Below the pieces are notes generated by a model. It was not told where the DNA came from. It made no database searches and saw only the letters and a program-made list of their open reading frames with translations. Shown here piece by piece: positions 49,300-58,045 of a stretch of DNA of 64,000 nt. The DNA is from Streptomyces luomodiensis (lineage in GTDB: Bacteria; Actinomycetota; Actinomycetes; Streptomycetales; Streptomycetaceae). Location of the stretch: assembly GCF_031679605.1 (NCBI RefSeq), contig NZ_CP117522.1, positions 7,192,001 through 7,256,000 on the forward strand, given 5' to 3'. Within the stretch, counting starts at the first letter, position 1; each line of letters starts with the position of its first letter. The translations under genes and the position numbers were made by a program.

Positions 49300-51612
49300 A
49301 TGAACGCACTGGAAGACGTGGGCGCCCCGGCGGACTCGGGGAGACGACCCCCGGCGGGTTCGGGGGAGCGCCCCCTGGCGGACTCGGCGGGCCGACCCCC
49401 GGCGGATGCGGGACGACGACCCCCGGTGGATGCGGAGGCACGGCTGGGTGATGCCGCGGGACGACGGGGGGATGCGGCGGGACGACGGCCGGCGGACTCG
49501 GGGGAACCGCCCCCGGCGGACGCGGCGGGACGACGGCTCGAGATCCCCCAAGGCGGCCCGCTGGACGGGGCGGGCCTGCCGGGCGGTGCCCGCACAGCCC
49601 GCGAGGCGTGCGCCCATCTCCACATCGCCGACAGCCCGGCCCGCCTCCGCGCCGAACCGGCGCCCCACCCGCTCCCGGAAGGCCCGGTGCCCCGCGAGGA
49701 GCTGGACCGGCTGCGCCGGCTGTACCGGACCGTCCCGAACTATGCCGCGATGCGCGACCATCTGCGCCGCACCCGCCTGCTGGCGCTGTGCGGCGAACCC
49801 GGCACCGGCCGCGCCTGGACCGGGCTCGCTCTCCTCGCCGAGCTGTCCGAGCTGACCGGCGGCGGGGTCTCCCGGCTCGGTCCCGGCATCCTGCACGGGG
49901 CGCCCGGCGTGGAGAAGACCGAGCGCGGCCACGGCTATCTCCTCGAACTCCCCGCCGAGTACGCCGAGTACGCTGTGCACACAGAGCACGCCGCGCACAC
50001 GGAGCGCGCCGCGCACACCGCGCACACCGCGCACACCGGCCTCGCGGCCGAACTCCTGCTGGACCGGCTGCGCGCCCACTTCGCCGAGCGCGAGGCGTTC
50101 TGCGTGGTCCTGGTCGCGGGCGGCCCGGCCGCCGACCGGCTGCTGCGCGGCCGCCGTCACGCCGTGCCGTACGAGCCCCCGGCCGCCGCCGACGTCCTCG
50201 ACCGCCACCTCGTCGAACTGCTCGCCGACGGCCCCGCCGGACTGCTGGAGACGGCCCGCGCCGCCGCCGTACGTCCCGAACTGGCCGAGGCGCTCGGCCT
50301 GGACGAGCCACGGCCCGGTGAGGCCGCCCGGCTCGCCGGCCATCTGGCCGCGTACGCCGAGGGCGGGCTGTCCGAGGAGCGGCTGCTGGAGCACTGCCGG
50401 TCGTTCGCCCCGGACCAGGCCCGTGAGTGGTTCCTGGCGGCCGGGCGCCCCGGTGATCTGCCCGCGGCGCTGCCCGTGCTGCGCGCCGCCGCGCTGCGGA
50501 TCGCCCTCGCCGTCTTCAACGGCGCGGCGCACAGCCTCATGGCGGAGGCCGCCGAGCTGCTGACCTGGGAACTGGCCGTCACGCTCGATCCGCAGTACGC
50601 CCCCGGCCGACCGCTGTTCGACCACCGCTCCGGGGCCTCGCTCGCCATGGCGCGCGCGGTTCACGGCGACGGGGTGGAGGACCTCGGGGACGCCTCGGTG
50701 CCCGTGCGCGCGGTGTGGTTCGCGGGGCGGCGGCTGGCGCTCGCCGTGCTCCACGAGTCCTGGGACGCCCACCACAACCTCCGCGGCCCGATGGCCCGTT
50801 GGCTGCGCGCGCTGTGCGACGACCCGCGCCCCCAGGTGTGGGTGCGAGCGGCGGTCGCCGCGGGCGCGCTGTGCGCCCGCGACTACCTCTACGGCCTGGT
50901 CGAGCTGGCGCTGCCGCTGGCCCGCACGGACAGCCCGGTGCAGCGGATGGCGGCGGCCACCGCCCTCGCCGAGGCGTCCCGCGCCGCGGAGGTGCGCCCC
51001 GCCGTGCACGGACTGCTGCGCGACTGGGCGCGCGGCGACGACGAGCGGGAGCGCGAGACCGCCGCGCTCGCCCACGGCTACGGCCTGGCGGCGGGCTCGG
51101 TCGTGGCGTCCCTGGAGGAACTCGGCCGGATCGCCTGCGCCGACGACGGCCGCACCACCTCGTACAGCGCGCTGCGGCTGCTGGCCGGGACCGAACCGGA
51201 GACCGTGCTGGCCGCGCTCACCCACTGGCTGCGCGACACCCGGCGGCCCCGCCGGGACCTGGCGCTGCTGACGGTGTTGCGCGCGGTCACCACCCGCACC
51301 TCGCATCTGTGGGGGCTGTGCGAGGTGCCGGAGCTGGCGCCGTACGCCGCCTGGCCGCTGGCCACGGCGCTGCTGGCGGCCCGTCCCGGATGCGCGCCCC
51401 GGCTGGCCGAGCTGCTGCGGGCCGCCCTGACCTGGGCCAGATCGGCCGGGGCGGCCGAGGACGCGCTGGTCGGCTGGATCCGGCGGGCGGCCGGCGACGA
51501 GCGGCAGCTGGCGGTGTTGTGCGGCTTTCTGCCCCGGCTGGCGCAGGACGGCGACGAGCCGATCGACGCCGGGGCGGCCACACGGATACGGGAGGTACTG
51601 GAGGCGCTGTGA
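49300..51612 (+). CDS. Large STAND/HEAT-like protein with degenerate P-loop
   Basis: A 770-residue protein, not assigned to a named family. Order: a disordered N terminus of about 90 residues with repeated ADSGRRPP/DAAGRR motifs; an ATPase-like domain (about 130-290) whose P-loop position reads CGEPGTGRAWTG, i.e. Arg replaces the catalytic Lys and no Ser/Thr follows; an inserted HTEHAAHTERAAHTAHTAHT repeat (about residues 228-247); and a C-terminal half of Ala/Leu-rich helical pairs (about 400-770) resembling HEAT repeats. VVLVAGGPAADRLL sits in the Walker B place. ATG 49300 has AAGGACGG upstream. The next gene begins 14 bp later with SD GAGGAGAAGGA, so the two form an operon. A scaffold role is only inferred. 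Confidence 0.65.
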   Translation: MNALEDVGAPADSGRRPPAGSGERPLADSAGRPPADAGRRPPVDAEARLGDAAGRRGDAAGRRPADSGEPPPADAAGRRLEIPQGGPLDGAGLPGGARTAREACAHLHIADSPARLRAEPAPHPLPEGPVPREELDRLRRLYRTVPNYAAMRDHLRRTRLLALCGEPGTGRAWTGLALLAELSELTGGGVSRLGPGILHGAPGVEKTERGHGYLLELPAEYAEYAVHTEHAAHTERAAHTAHTAHTGLAAELLLDRLRAHFAEREAFCVVLVAGGPAADRLLRGRRHAVPYEPPAAADVLDRHLVELLADGPAGLLETARAAAVRPELAEALGLDEPRPGEAARLAGHLAAYAEGGLSEERLLEHCRSFAPDQAREWFLAAGRPGDLPAALPVLRAAALRIALAVFNGAAHSLMAEAAELLTWELAVTLDPQYAPGRPLFDHRSGASLAMARAVHGDGVEDLGDASVPVRAVWFAGRRLALAVLHESWDAHHNLRGPMARWLRALCDDPRPQVWVRAAVAAGALCARDYLYGLVELALPLARTDSPVQRMAAATALAEASRAAEVRPAVHGLLRDWARGDDERERETAALAHGYGLAAGSVVASLEELGRIACADDGRTTSYSALRLLAGTEPETVLAALTHWLRDTRRPRRDLALLTVLRAVTTRTSHLWGLCEVPELAPYAAWPLATALLAARPGCAPRLAELLRAALTWARSAGAAEDALVGWIRRAAGDERQLAVLCGFLPRLAQDGDEPIDAGAATRIREVLEAL

Positions 51613-51626
51613 GGAGAAGGACGTCG

Positions 51627-52823
51627 ATGGTGAAAGAGACAGAGAACCCGGCCGCCACGGAAACCGCGTACGACGCGTACGACGCGTACGACACGACGGC
51701 GTCGAGCCCGGCAGGCCCCGCGGGCCCCGTGGGTTCCGCAGGCCCGGCGAGCCCGGCAGGCCCGGCAGGCCCCGCGGGTTCCGCGGGCCCGGCAGGCCCG
51801 GCAGGCTCCGTGGGTTCCGCGGGCCCGGCGAGCCTGGCAGGCCCGGCAGGTCCCGTGGGTTCCGTAGGCCCGGCAGGCCCCGCGGGTCCCGTGGGTTCCG
51901 CGGGCCCGGCGAGCCTGGCAGGCCCGGCAGGTCCCGTGGGTTCCGCAGGCCCGGCAGGCCCCGCGGGCCCCGTGGGTTCCGCAGGCCCGGCAAGCCTGGC
52001 AGGCCCCGCGGGTCCCGTGGGTTCCGTAGGCCCGGCAGGCCCCGCGGGTCCCGTGGGTTCCGCGGGCCCGGCGAGCCTGGCAGGCCCGGCAGGCTCCGTG
52101 GGTTCCGCGGGCCCGGCGGTGCCCCGAGGCTCGGTGGCCGGGGCGCGCGCGCTGCGCGAGGCGCTGCGCCACGGCGGGGACGCCCTGCCCGCGGCGCTGC
52201 GGGAGGCCGACGACGGCTCGCTGCTGAGCGCGCTGGACGAGGGACTGCCCGCCGAGCGGGCCACCCGCGTCGTGGTCGAGCTGGTGCGCCGCGCGCCCGA
52301 GCGCGGACCGGAGCCGGCGGCCGCGGTCTGCGAGAAGGTGCTGGTCGCCCAGCTCTATCTCGACCCGCCGCCCCGCACCCCGGGCGGTACGGCCGGAGCG
52401 GCCGGCGACGTGGACCGCCGGCTGCGGGTGCGTAACGCGCTGATGCTGTACGAGGGGCTGGTCCGCCCGTACGCGCAGCGCGGTGCGGTACCGGAGCTGA
52501 TGGCGTGCGTCCTGCCCGGACTGTGGACGGCCGGCGACGGCGCGGGCCGGGAGGTGGTGCGCCGGATCGCAGGCACCCGGCAGCCCACCGGGTTCGGCGA
52601 GAAGGGCTGGAAGGCGCTGTTCGGCGGCGTGGCCGAGGAGTGCCGGGAGCACGGGGAGGCGGCGGCCCGCGCCGCCCGGCACGAGGTCCGGCGGCACTGG
52701 TGGCGCCGGGGCACCGACGACGGGGGCCGCATCGACCTCCAGCCCGGCCAGCTGTGGGTCTCCGCCCTGCTGGGTTTGATCGCGATCGCGCTGGTGCTGA
52801 TCGTCGTGATCGCGGCCGGCTGA
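51627..52823 (+). CDS. Tail-anchored membrane protein with collagen-like N-terminal repeats
   Basis: A 398-residue protein. After a short AYDAYDAYD start come about 45 Pro/Ala/Ser/Val-Ala/Val-Gly triplets (about 30-170), mostly G at every third position with PAS interruptions. A globular helical domain follows (about 175-360, ARALREALRHGGDALPAALR), then one C-terminal TM (about 376-398, LWVSALLGLIAIALVLIVV) with nothing after it. This predicts a cytosolic protein anchored by its tail. It has no signal peptide, so the collagen-like part should stay inside, which is unusual. Start ATG 51627 with GAGGAGAAGGA. Coupled to the STAND/HEAT-like gene. Confidence 0.68.
   Translation: MVKETENPAATETAYDAYDAYDTTASSPAGPAGPVGSAGPASPAGPAGPAGSAGPAGPAGSVGSAGPASLAGPAGPVGSVGPAGPAGPVGSAGPASLAGPAGPVGSAGPAGPAGPVGSAGPASLAGPAGPVGSVGPAGPAGPVGSAGPASLAGPAGSVGSAGPAVPRGSVAGARALREALRHGGDALPAALREADDGSLLSALDEGLPAERATRVVVELVRRAPERGPEPAAAVCEKVLVAQLYLDPPPRTPGGTAGAAGDVDRRLRVRNALMLYEGLVRPYAQRGAVPELMACVLPGLWTAGDGAGREVVRRIAGTRQPTGFGEKGWKALFGGVAEECREHGEAAARAARHEVRRHWWRRGTDDGGRIDLQPGQLWVSALLGLIAIALVLIVVIAAG
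51705..52130 (+). repeat. Collagen-like GC-rich repeat array inside a gene
   Basis: Nine-base words such as GGCCCGGCA, GGCCCCGCG and GTGGGTTCC recur in frame, grouped in larger units of about 54-90 bp (for example the block ending GCGAGCCTGGCAG returns four times). Likely variable in length between strains. Confidence 0.85.
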
Positions 52824-52834
52824 CCACCCCACCC

Positions 52835-53110
52835 GACCCAGGCCCCCGCCCCCGCCGGGGCCGACGTGCGGGCCGTTCTCTCGTTGCCCCGCCCCGCCGG
52901 GGCCGGCCGCCTCGCCCCGCCGGGGCCGACCGTCGGGCCGCTTCCCCGCCGCCTCGCCTCCGCCGGGGCCAGCCGGCAGGCCGCCCTCCTGTCGACCTGC
53001 TCCTCGCCGGGGCCGATGTCTCTGCTCTTGCCGGGCCCGCCGCCCCGCCCCCGCCGGGCCGACGGGCGAGCCGCTTCCCCGGCGGTGCCCGTACCCGCCC
53101 GCAGCGAGCC
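52835..53110. repeat. Imperfect CCGCCGGGGCCG repeats after the collagen-like gene
   Basis: The core CCGCCGGGGCCG or CGCCGGGGCC returns about every 35-60 bp. No gene is supported here. Confidence 0.6.
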
Positions 53111-53156
53111 CATGACATGTCCCGCGCGCACCCCCACCGCCGGACCGCGATCGGCG

Positions 53157-53530
53157 GAAGAAATTTGCGAGACCCGCGAGACCCGCGAGACCTGCGGAGG
53201 CCCGCGAGGCCCGCGAGATCAGCGAGGCCCGCGGAGGCCTGCGAGGCCCGCGAGGCCCGCGGAGGCCTGCGAGGCCCGCGAGATCTGCGGAGGCCCGCGG
53301 AGGCCCGCGAGGCCTGCGAGGCCCGCGGAGGCCCGCGAGGCCTGCGAGGCCCGCGGAGGCCTGCGAGGCCCGCGGAGGCCTGCGAGGCCCGCGAGGCCCG
53401 CGAGACCCGCGAGGCCTGCGGAGATCAGCGAAACCCGCGAGGCCCCCGGAGACCCGCGAGACCCCCAGAGCCCCCCGAGCCCCCCAGAGCCCCCCCCGAG
53501 CCCCGCAGAGCCCCCAGAGATCCGGAGAGA
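53157..53530. repeat. Dense 9-bp GCGAGGCCC-type tandem repeats upstream of arcA
   Basis: About 370 bp in which GCGAGGCCC, GCGGAGGCC and GCGAGACCC alternate, degrading to CCCCCGAGCC near the arcA start. Frames through it give only EAR, RPA or GLRG repeats, with no SD at any start, so I regard it as non-coding. Confidence 0.75.
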
Positions 53531-53580
53531 TCCGTGTCGTGAAGCGGTCACAGCGGGCCGTGAGCGACGAAGATGGGGTC

Positions 53581-54810
53581 ATGGGATTCCATGTCGACTC
53601 CGAGGCCGGGCGGCTGCGCCGCGTCATACTGCACCGCCCCGACCTCGAGCTCAAGCGGCTCACGCCGTCCAACAAGGACGCGCTGCTCTTCGACGACGTC
53701 CTGTGGGTGCGCCGGGCCCGCCAGGAGCACGACGGCTTCGCCGACGTCCTGCGCGACCGCGGGGTCGAGGTCCATCTCTTCGGGGATCTGCTCACCGAGA
53801 GCCTGGTCCTGCCCGAGGCGCGGGCCCTGGTGCTGGACCGGGTCTTCGACGAGAAGGAGTACGGCCCCCTGGCCACCGACCGCCTGCGTGCCGCCTTCGA
53901 CGAGTTGACCGCTCCGGAGCTGACCGAGGCGCTGATCGGCGGTATGACCAAGCGGGAGTATCTGGAGCGGTACCCGGAGCCGGTCTCCGTGCGCTTCCAC
54001 GTCATGGAGCCCGATGACTTCCTGGTCAACCCGTTGCCGAACCACCTCTTCACGCGGGACGCCTCCGCCTGGGTGTACGACGGGGTGTCGATCAACGCGA
54101 TGCGCTGGCCCGCCCGCTGGCACGAGACGGTGCACTACGAGGCCGTCTACCGGCATCATCCGCTCTTCGCGGACGAGGACTTCCACGTCTGGTCGGAGGG
54201 CCAGGCCGCGTACCCCTCGACCATCGAGGGCGGCGATGTGCTGGTGCTCGGCAAGGGTGCGGTGCTGATCGGGATGAGCGAGCGGACCACCCCGCAGGCG
54301 GTGGAGATGATCGCGCACCGGCTCTTCGAGGCCGGTTCGGCCCGGACGATCGTGGCGCTCGACATGCCCAAGGGGCGGGCGTTCATGCACCTGGACACCG
54401 TGATGACCATGGTGGACGGGGACACCTTCACGCAGTACGCGGGGCTGGGGATGCTCCGCTCGTACACCATCGAGCCGGGCGCGGGCAGCCGTGACCTCAA
54501 GGTCACCGACCATCCGCCGGAGCATATGCACCGCGCGATAGCCGCGGCCCTGGGCCTGGACTCGATCCGTGTGCTCACGGCCACCCAGGACGTCCACGCG
54601 GCGGAGCGCGAGCAGTGGGACGACGGCTGCAATGTGCTGGCGGTCGAGCCGGGTGTGGTGGTGGCCTACGAGCGGAACGCGACGACCAACACCCATCTGC
54701 GCAAGTGCGGTATCGAGGTCATCGACATCCCGGGCAGTGAGCTGGGCCGGGGCCGGGGCGGGCCGCGGTGCATGAGCTGTCCGGTGGAACGGGACCCCGT
54801 GGAGCCGTAA
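53581..54810 (+). CDS. arcA: Arginine deiminase
   Basis: A 409-residue enzyme converting arginine to citrulline and NH3. Motifs: the N-terminal [20 protein letters not shown], the FTRDAS loop, [36 protein letters not shown] with the catalytic His, and the active-site Cys in [14 protein letters not shown] at the C terminus. ATG 53581 ([10 protein letters not shown]) gives the usual length; GTG 53560 would add seven residues. It lies upstream of arcB with a 132-bp spacer carrying an ARG-box-like palindrome. No arcC (carbamate kinase) or arcD (antiporter) is in the window. Confidence 0.94.
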   Translation: MGFHVDSEAGRLRRVILHRPDLELKRLTPSNKDALLFDDVLWVRRARQEHDGFADVLRDRGVEVHLFGDLLTESLVLPEARALVLDRVFDEKEYGPLATDRLRAAFDELTAPELTEALIGGMTKREYLERYPEPVSVRFHVMEPDDFLVNPLPNHLFTRDASAWVYDGVSINAMRWPARWHETVHYEAVYRHHPLFADEDFHVWSEGQAAYPSTIEGGDVLVLGKGAVLIGMSERTTPQAVEMIAHRLFEAGSARTIVALDMPKGRAFMHLDTVMTMVDGDTFTQYAGLGMLRSYTIEPGAGSRDLKVTDHPPEHMHRAIAAALGLDSIRVLTATQDVHAAEREQWDDGCNVLAVEPGVVVAYERNATTNTHLRKCGIEVIDIPGSELGRGRGGPRCMSCPVERDPVEP

Positions 54811-54830
54811 CGCCGGGGTTACCCCCCAGC

Positions 54831-54848
54831 CTCTGCATATATGCAGAG
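54831..54848. promoter_or_regulatory. ARG-box-like 18-bp palindrome before arcB
   Basis: CTCTGCATATATGCAGAG is a perfect palindrome containing the TGCAT/ATGCA half sites typical of ArgR operators. A degenerate second element (TATATGC at 54854-54860) follows about 3 bp on, fitting the usual paired ARG boxes. It is 95 bp upstream of the arcB start. Confidence 0.6.
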
Positions 54849-54942
54849 CCTCGTATATGCTTCCATGGTTTCCGGCCGTGGCGCCGTAGTCGTAGCCGCA
54901 GCCGCTGACCACCGTGTTCGCCGTGACCTAGGAGCCACCCTT

Positions 54943-55947
54943 ATGGCGATTGACCTCACCGGCCGCCACTTCCTCAAGGAGCTGGACTTCACCGCCGACG
55001 AGTTCCGCCGCCTCATCGAGCTCGCCGCCGAGCTGAAGGCGGCCAAACGCGCGGGCGTCGAGGAGCGGCGGCTGCGGGGCAAGAACATCGCCCTGGTCTT
55101 CGAGAAGACCTCCACCCGCACCCGCTGCGCCTTCGAGGTCGCGGCCGCCGACCAGGGCGCCTCGACGACCTACCTCGACCCGGTCGGCTCCCAGATCGGT
55201 CACAAGGAGTCGGTCAAGGACACGGCGCGGGTGCTGGGCCGGATGTACGACGCGATCGAGTACCGGGGCCATGGCCAGGGCGTCGTCGAGGAACTCGCCG
55301 CGCACGCCGGAGTGCCCGTCTACAACGGCCTCACCGACGAGTGGCACCCCACCCAGATGCTCGCCGACGTGCTGACCATGACCGAGCACAGCGAGAAGCC
55401 GCTGGAGCGGATCGCCTACGCCTACCTGGGCGACGCCCGGTACAACATGGGCAACTCCTACCTGGTCACCGGCGCCCTGCTGGGCATGGACGTGCGTATC
55501 GTCGCGCCCAGGCTGCTGTGGCCGGACAACACCATCGTGGAGCTGGCGCGGCAGCTCGCCGAGGCCTCCGGCGCCCGGATCTCGCTCACCGAGAGCGTCG
55601 AGGAGGGGGTGCGCGGCGCGGACTTCGTCGCCACCGATGTGTGGGTGTCGATGGGGGAGCCCAAGGAGGTGTGGGACGAGCGGATAGCGCTGCTCGGGCC
55701 GTACGCGGTGACGATGGACGTGCTGCGCGCCACGGGTAACGACGCCGTGAAGTTTTTGCACTGCCTGCCGGCCTTCCACGACCTGGGCACGGATGTCGGC
55801 CGGGAGATCCACGAGCGACACGGGCTGACCGAGCTGGAGGTCACCGACGAGGTCTTCGAGTCCGAGCACTCCGTCGTCTTCGACGAGGCGGAGAACCGGA
55901 TGCACACGATCAAGGCGGTGCTGGTCGCGACCCTCAGCGCTCCGTAG
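54943..55947 (+). CDS. arcB: Ornithine carbamoyltransferase (catabolic type by context)
   Basis: A 334-residue transcarbamoylase interconverting citrulline and ornithine plus carbamoyl phosphate. The carbamoyl-phosphate loop is STRTRC (57-62). [14 protein letters not shown] and [11 protein letters not shown] (with the ornithine-binding Cys) are also visible. ATG 54943 has TAGGAGCCACCC upstream. Pairing with arcA argues for the catabolic direction; sequence alone would not exclude argF. Its last 14 bases overlap the 3' end of the convergent ATPase gene. Confidence 0.93.
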   Translation: MAIDLTGRHFLKELDFTADEFRRLIELAAELKAAKRAGVEERRLRGKNIALVFEKTSTRTRCAFEVAAADQGASTTYLDPVGSQIGHKESVKDTARVLGRMYDAIEYRGHGQGVVEELAAHAGVPVYNGLTDEWHPTQMLADVLTMTEHSEKPLERIAYAYLGDARYNMGNSYLVTGALLGMDVRIVAPRLLWPDNTIVELARQLAEASGARISLTESVEEGVRGADFVATDVWVSMGEPKEVWDERIALLGPYAVTMDVLRATGNDAVKFLHCLPAFHDLGTDVGREIHERHGLTELEVTDEVFESEHSVVFDEAENRMHTIKAVLVATLSAP

Positions 55948-56440
55948 CGCCGTCCGTAGCGCCGCCCGCGGTGTCCTCCGTGGGCGGAAGGACGAACCAG
56001 ACGGCCTTGCCGTAGGGGGTCCGCCGGTAGCCCGCGTCCACGCTGAGGGTCCGGATCAGCAGCAGACCGCGTCCGCCCTCGGCGAGGCCGTCGGGTCTCT
56101 TGGGCCCGTCGGGATGCCCCAGCGCGTCCAGCTCGCCGGGCGGATTCGGATCCTGGTCGTGCACCTCGACCTGCCAGCCCCCGGTCGGCACCAGCTCCAC
56201 CACCAGCTCTATCGGCTCGTCGCCCGCCGTGTGCCGCACCGCGTTGGCCACCAGCTCCGCTGTCAGCAGCTCCGCCGTGTGGCCGTCCACGGCCGCCCCG
56301 AGGTCGGCCAGGGTCTTCCGGATCAGCGCACGCGCCAGCGGCACGGCGGCCGTCGTGTGCGGCAAGGTGAAGCGCCAGGTGGCGGCGTGGGTGGGATCGT
56401 GCACAAAGAGGTCCCGTCGGTCGGCGGCGTGAAGCGGCAT
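55934..56440 (-). CDS. RsbW-like ATP-binding regulatory protein
   Basis: A 168-residue single HATPase domain (HATPase_c_2) of the anti-sigma-kinase type. N box [15 protein letters not shown]1-like [14 protein letters not shown]2-like [19 protein letters not shown] 56440 ([10 protein letters not shown]) has GAGGGCTGCGGT upstream. It carries an acidic/Thr tail. Tail-to-tail overlap with arcB is 14 bp. Partner sigma factor not in the window. Confidence 0.83.
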   Translation of the reverse strand: MPLHAADRRDLFVHDPTHAATWRFTLPHTTAAVPLARALIRKTLADLGAAVDGHTAELLTAELVANAVRHTAGDEPIELVVELVPTGGWQVEVHDQDPNPPGELDALGHPDGPKRPDGLAEGGRGLLLIRTLSVDAGYRRTPYGKAVWFVLPPTEDTAGGATDGATER

Positions 56441-56577
56441 ACCGCAGCCCTCGACGCTAGGAAGCGGACGATGGCGCCGGAAGGGACTGTGGACCACTCT
56501 TCACGGGACCTAGGGCCTGACAGGGGCCTTTCAGGTGTATCGGTCATACATAGCCAAAACGCCATGGTTGGGAGGGT

Positions 56578-57012
56578 TCATCGGGCGGATCGGGCGGTCT
56601 GCTGCCGGTGCGCGCGGAAGTAGGCGCGGCTCCGCGGTGCGTAGAGGAGGCTCACGCCGGTGCCCGAGGCCGCGATGGCCAGGACGGCCCGTACCGCGTA
56701 CTCCGGCTGGAACGGGCCGCCCGGATCCGAGAACCCCCACATCACATGCGGCCCCAGATAGACCAGGAACAGCGCGGCGGTCACCGTCGCCGTGACGCAC
56801 GCCGCGCGTCCGCCCCTGCGGATGCGGACGGCGGCACCGATGGTCACGAAGAGCAGCAGATACACGAACTGCGTCATCGACGGGTCGTTCACCGCGATCG
56901 TGGCGCTGAGCAGCGCCGAGGCGACCAGCAGCACGGCGGCCGCGGTGATGTGTCCGGGACGCTGGGGCGGGGGCGTTCCCGGCCAGTTGGTGTCGTCCGA
57001 TGAACCGGTCAT
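56578..57012 (-). CDS. Small four-helix integral membrane protein
   Basis: A 144-residue protein starting MTGSSDDTNWPGTPPP. Four hydrophobic segments lie at about 23-40, 47-62, 70-90 and 105-125 (for example ITAAAVLLVASALLSATIAV). A short Arg-rich tail ends it. ATG 57012 has AAGGAGGG as SD. No named family is recognised. It is divergent from the FHA gene; the 212-bp spacer between them has no evident operator. Confidence 0.7.
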   Translation of the reverse strand: MTGSSDDTNWPGTPPPQRPGHITAAAVLLVASALLSATIAVNDPSMTQFVYLLLFVTIGAAVRIRRGGRAACVTATVTAALFLVYLGPHVMWGFSDPGGPFQPEYAVRAVLAIAASGTGVSLLYAPRSRAYFRAHRQQTARSAR

Positions 57013-57224
57013 GGTGCCCTCCTTGTCTTCTTGCCCGGCGGCCGGGGGCCGGCGCCGGGCCGTGCCCGGCATCATCCGGCCGAACCTCCGGGACCCGTCC
57101 CGTCCGGGACGCGGCACCGTGCGTGTGGACGGGCTCGCCGTGGGGAGGGGTCCCGAAGGGGGCGCGGATCCTGGTGGTCGCGCCCGTGCACTGCCGAGCA
57201 TCCCCCGACCCGAGGAGACGTCCG

Positions 57225-58013
57225 ATGCCCCTCTCCGCCAGCCTCGCGCGCGGAGTCGCGCCCACCACGCCCGGCACGCTCCACGCCCGCACCGTGACCG
57301 GCGATCTCAGCGCCCCGCCGCGGCCCGGCCTGACGGTCTGCTTCGGGCGCGGCGAGAAGCCGGACGTGGACCTGGGCGTGGGCGTGGACGACCTCCGGGT
57401 GAGCAGGCGGCACGGCGAGCTGACCTACCGTCATGGGCAGTGGTGGCTGCGCAACACCGGGCGGCAGCTCGTCCGGCTGCCGCGCGGCCGGATGATGCAC
57501 CTCAGCTCCGAGCCGATCCCGCTCGCCACCGGCTACACCCCGCTGTTCGTCAAGGGTTCCGGCTACCGGGAGCACCTGGTCGAGCTGTACGTGGCGGGCC
57601 ACGACGACCAGGGGCCGGTGTCGCGGCGGCGCGCCGCCACCGTGCGGCCCGAGACCTGGGAACTCGACGACGACGAACGGCTGCTCCTGGTCGTCCTCGG
57701 CCAGCGCTACCTGCTGTACGAGGAGGACCCCAGACCCATGACGTACGCCATGGCGGCCAGGCAACTCGGTTACCTCCGCCCGGACGCGGGCTGGAACGAG
57801 CGCAAGATCGAGTACCGGATCGAGGCCGTACGCCGCCGTCTGCACCGCACCGGCTTCAGATACCCGCTGCTGCACGACCCGTCGCAGGGCCGCCCCGCCG
57901 ACAACGCCCTGCTGCACAACCTGCTCAAGGGGCTGGTGGAGTCCACCACGCTCGTACCGCCGGACCTGGACCTGATGGAGGACGACGACACCTGGCCCGA
58001 CCCCGCGCCCTGA
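57225..58013 (+). CDS. FHA-domain protein
   Basis: A 262-residue protein. The FHA phosphothreonine-binding domain spans about 36-85: VCFGRGEKPDVDLGV, then LRVSRRHGELTYRHGQWWLRN with the R...S..H signature. The C-terminal half (about 140-245) is helical and winged-helix-like (LLVVLGQRYLLYEEDP, MAARQLGYLRPDAGWNERKI), possibly DNA-binding. It should read phosphorylation by a Ser/Thr kinase; none is in the window. ATG 57225 follows GAGGAGACGTCCG. It converges on the HTH-MurA gene. Confidence 0.8.
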   Translation: MPLSASLARGVAPTTPGTLHARTVTGDLSAPPRPGLTVCFGRGEKPDVDLGVGVDDLRVSRRHGELTYRHGQWWLRNTGRQLVRLPRGRMMHLSSEPIPLATGYTPLFVKGSGYREHLVELYVAGHDDQGPVSRRRAATVRPETWELDDDERLLLVVLGQRYLLYEEDPRPMTYAMAARQLGYLRPDAGWNERKIEYRIEAVRRRLHRTGFRYPLLHDPSQGRPADNALLHNLLKGLVESTTLVPPDLDLMEDDDTWPDPAP

Positions 58014-58045
58014 CGGGGCACGAGCCAGGAGCCCGCACGCGCCGG

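Noticed and set aside
49240..53118. Very long open frame on the minus strand (about 1,290 codons) opposite the STAND/HEAT-like and collagen-like genes, rich in Gly/Arg/Pro.
   Set aside because: It is the mirror of high-GC coding DNA on the plus strand; composition is Arg/Pro/Gly-rich, with no SD and no domain.
53157..53530. Possible CRISPR-like array because of regular short repeats.
   Set aside because: Units are about 9 bp with no unique spacers and no cas genes nearby; it is a simple tandem repeat.
51078..54095. Minus-strand frame of about 1,000 codons across the repeat region and arcA.
   Set aside because: Runs through non-coding repeats and the reverse of arcA; no start signal.
54943..55947. 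Calling the OTC argF (biosynthetic).
   Set aside because: Direct pairing with arginine deiminase favours the catabolic role, although sequence alone does not decide.
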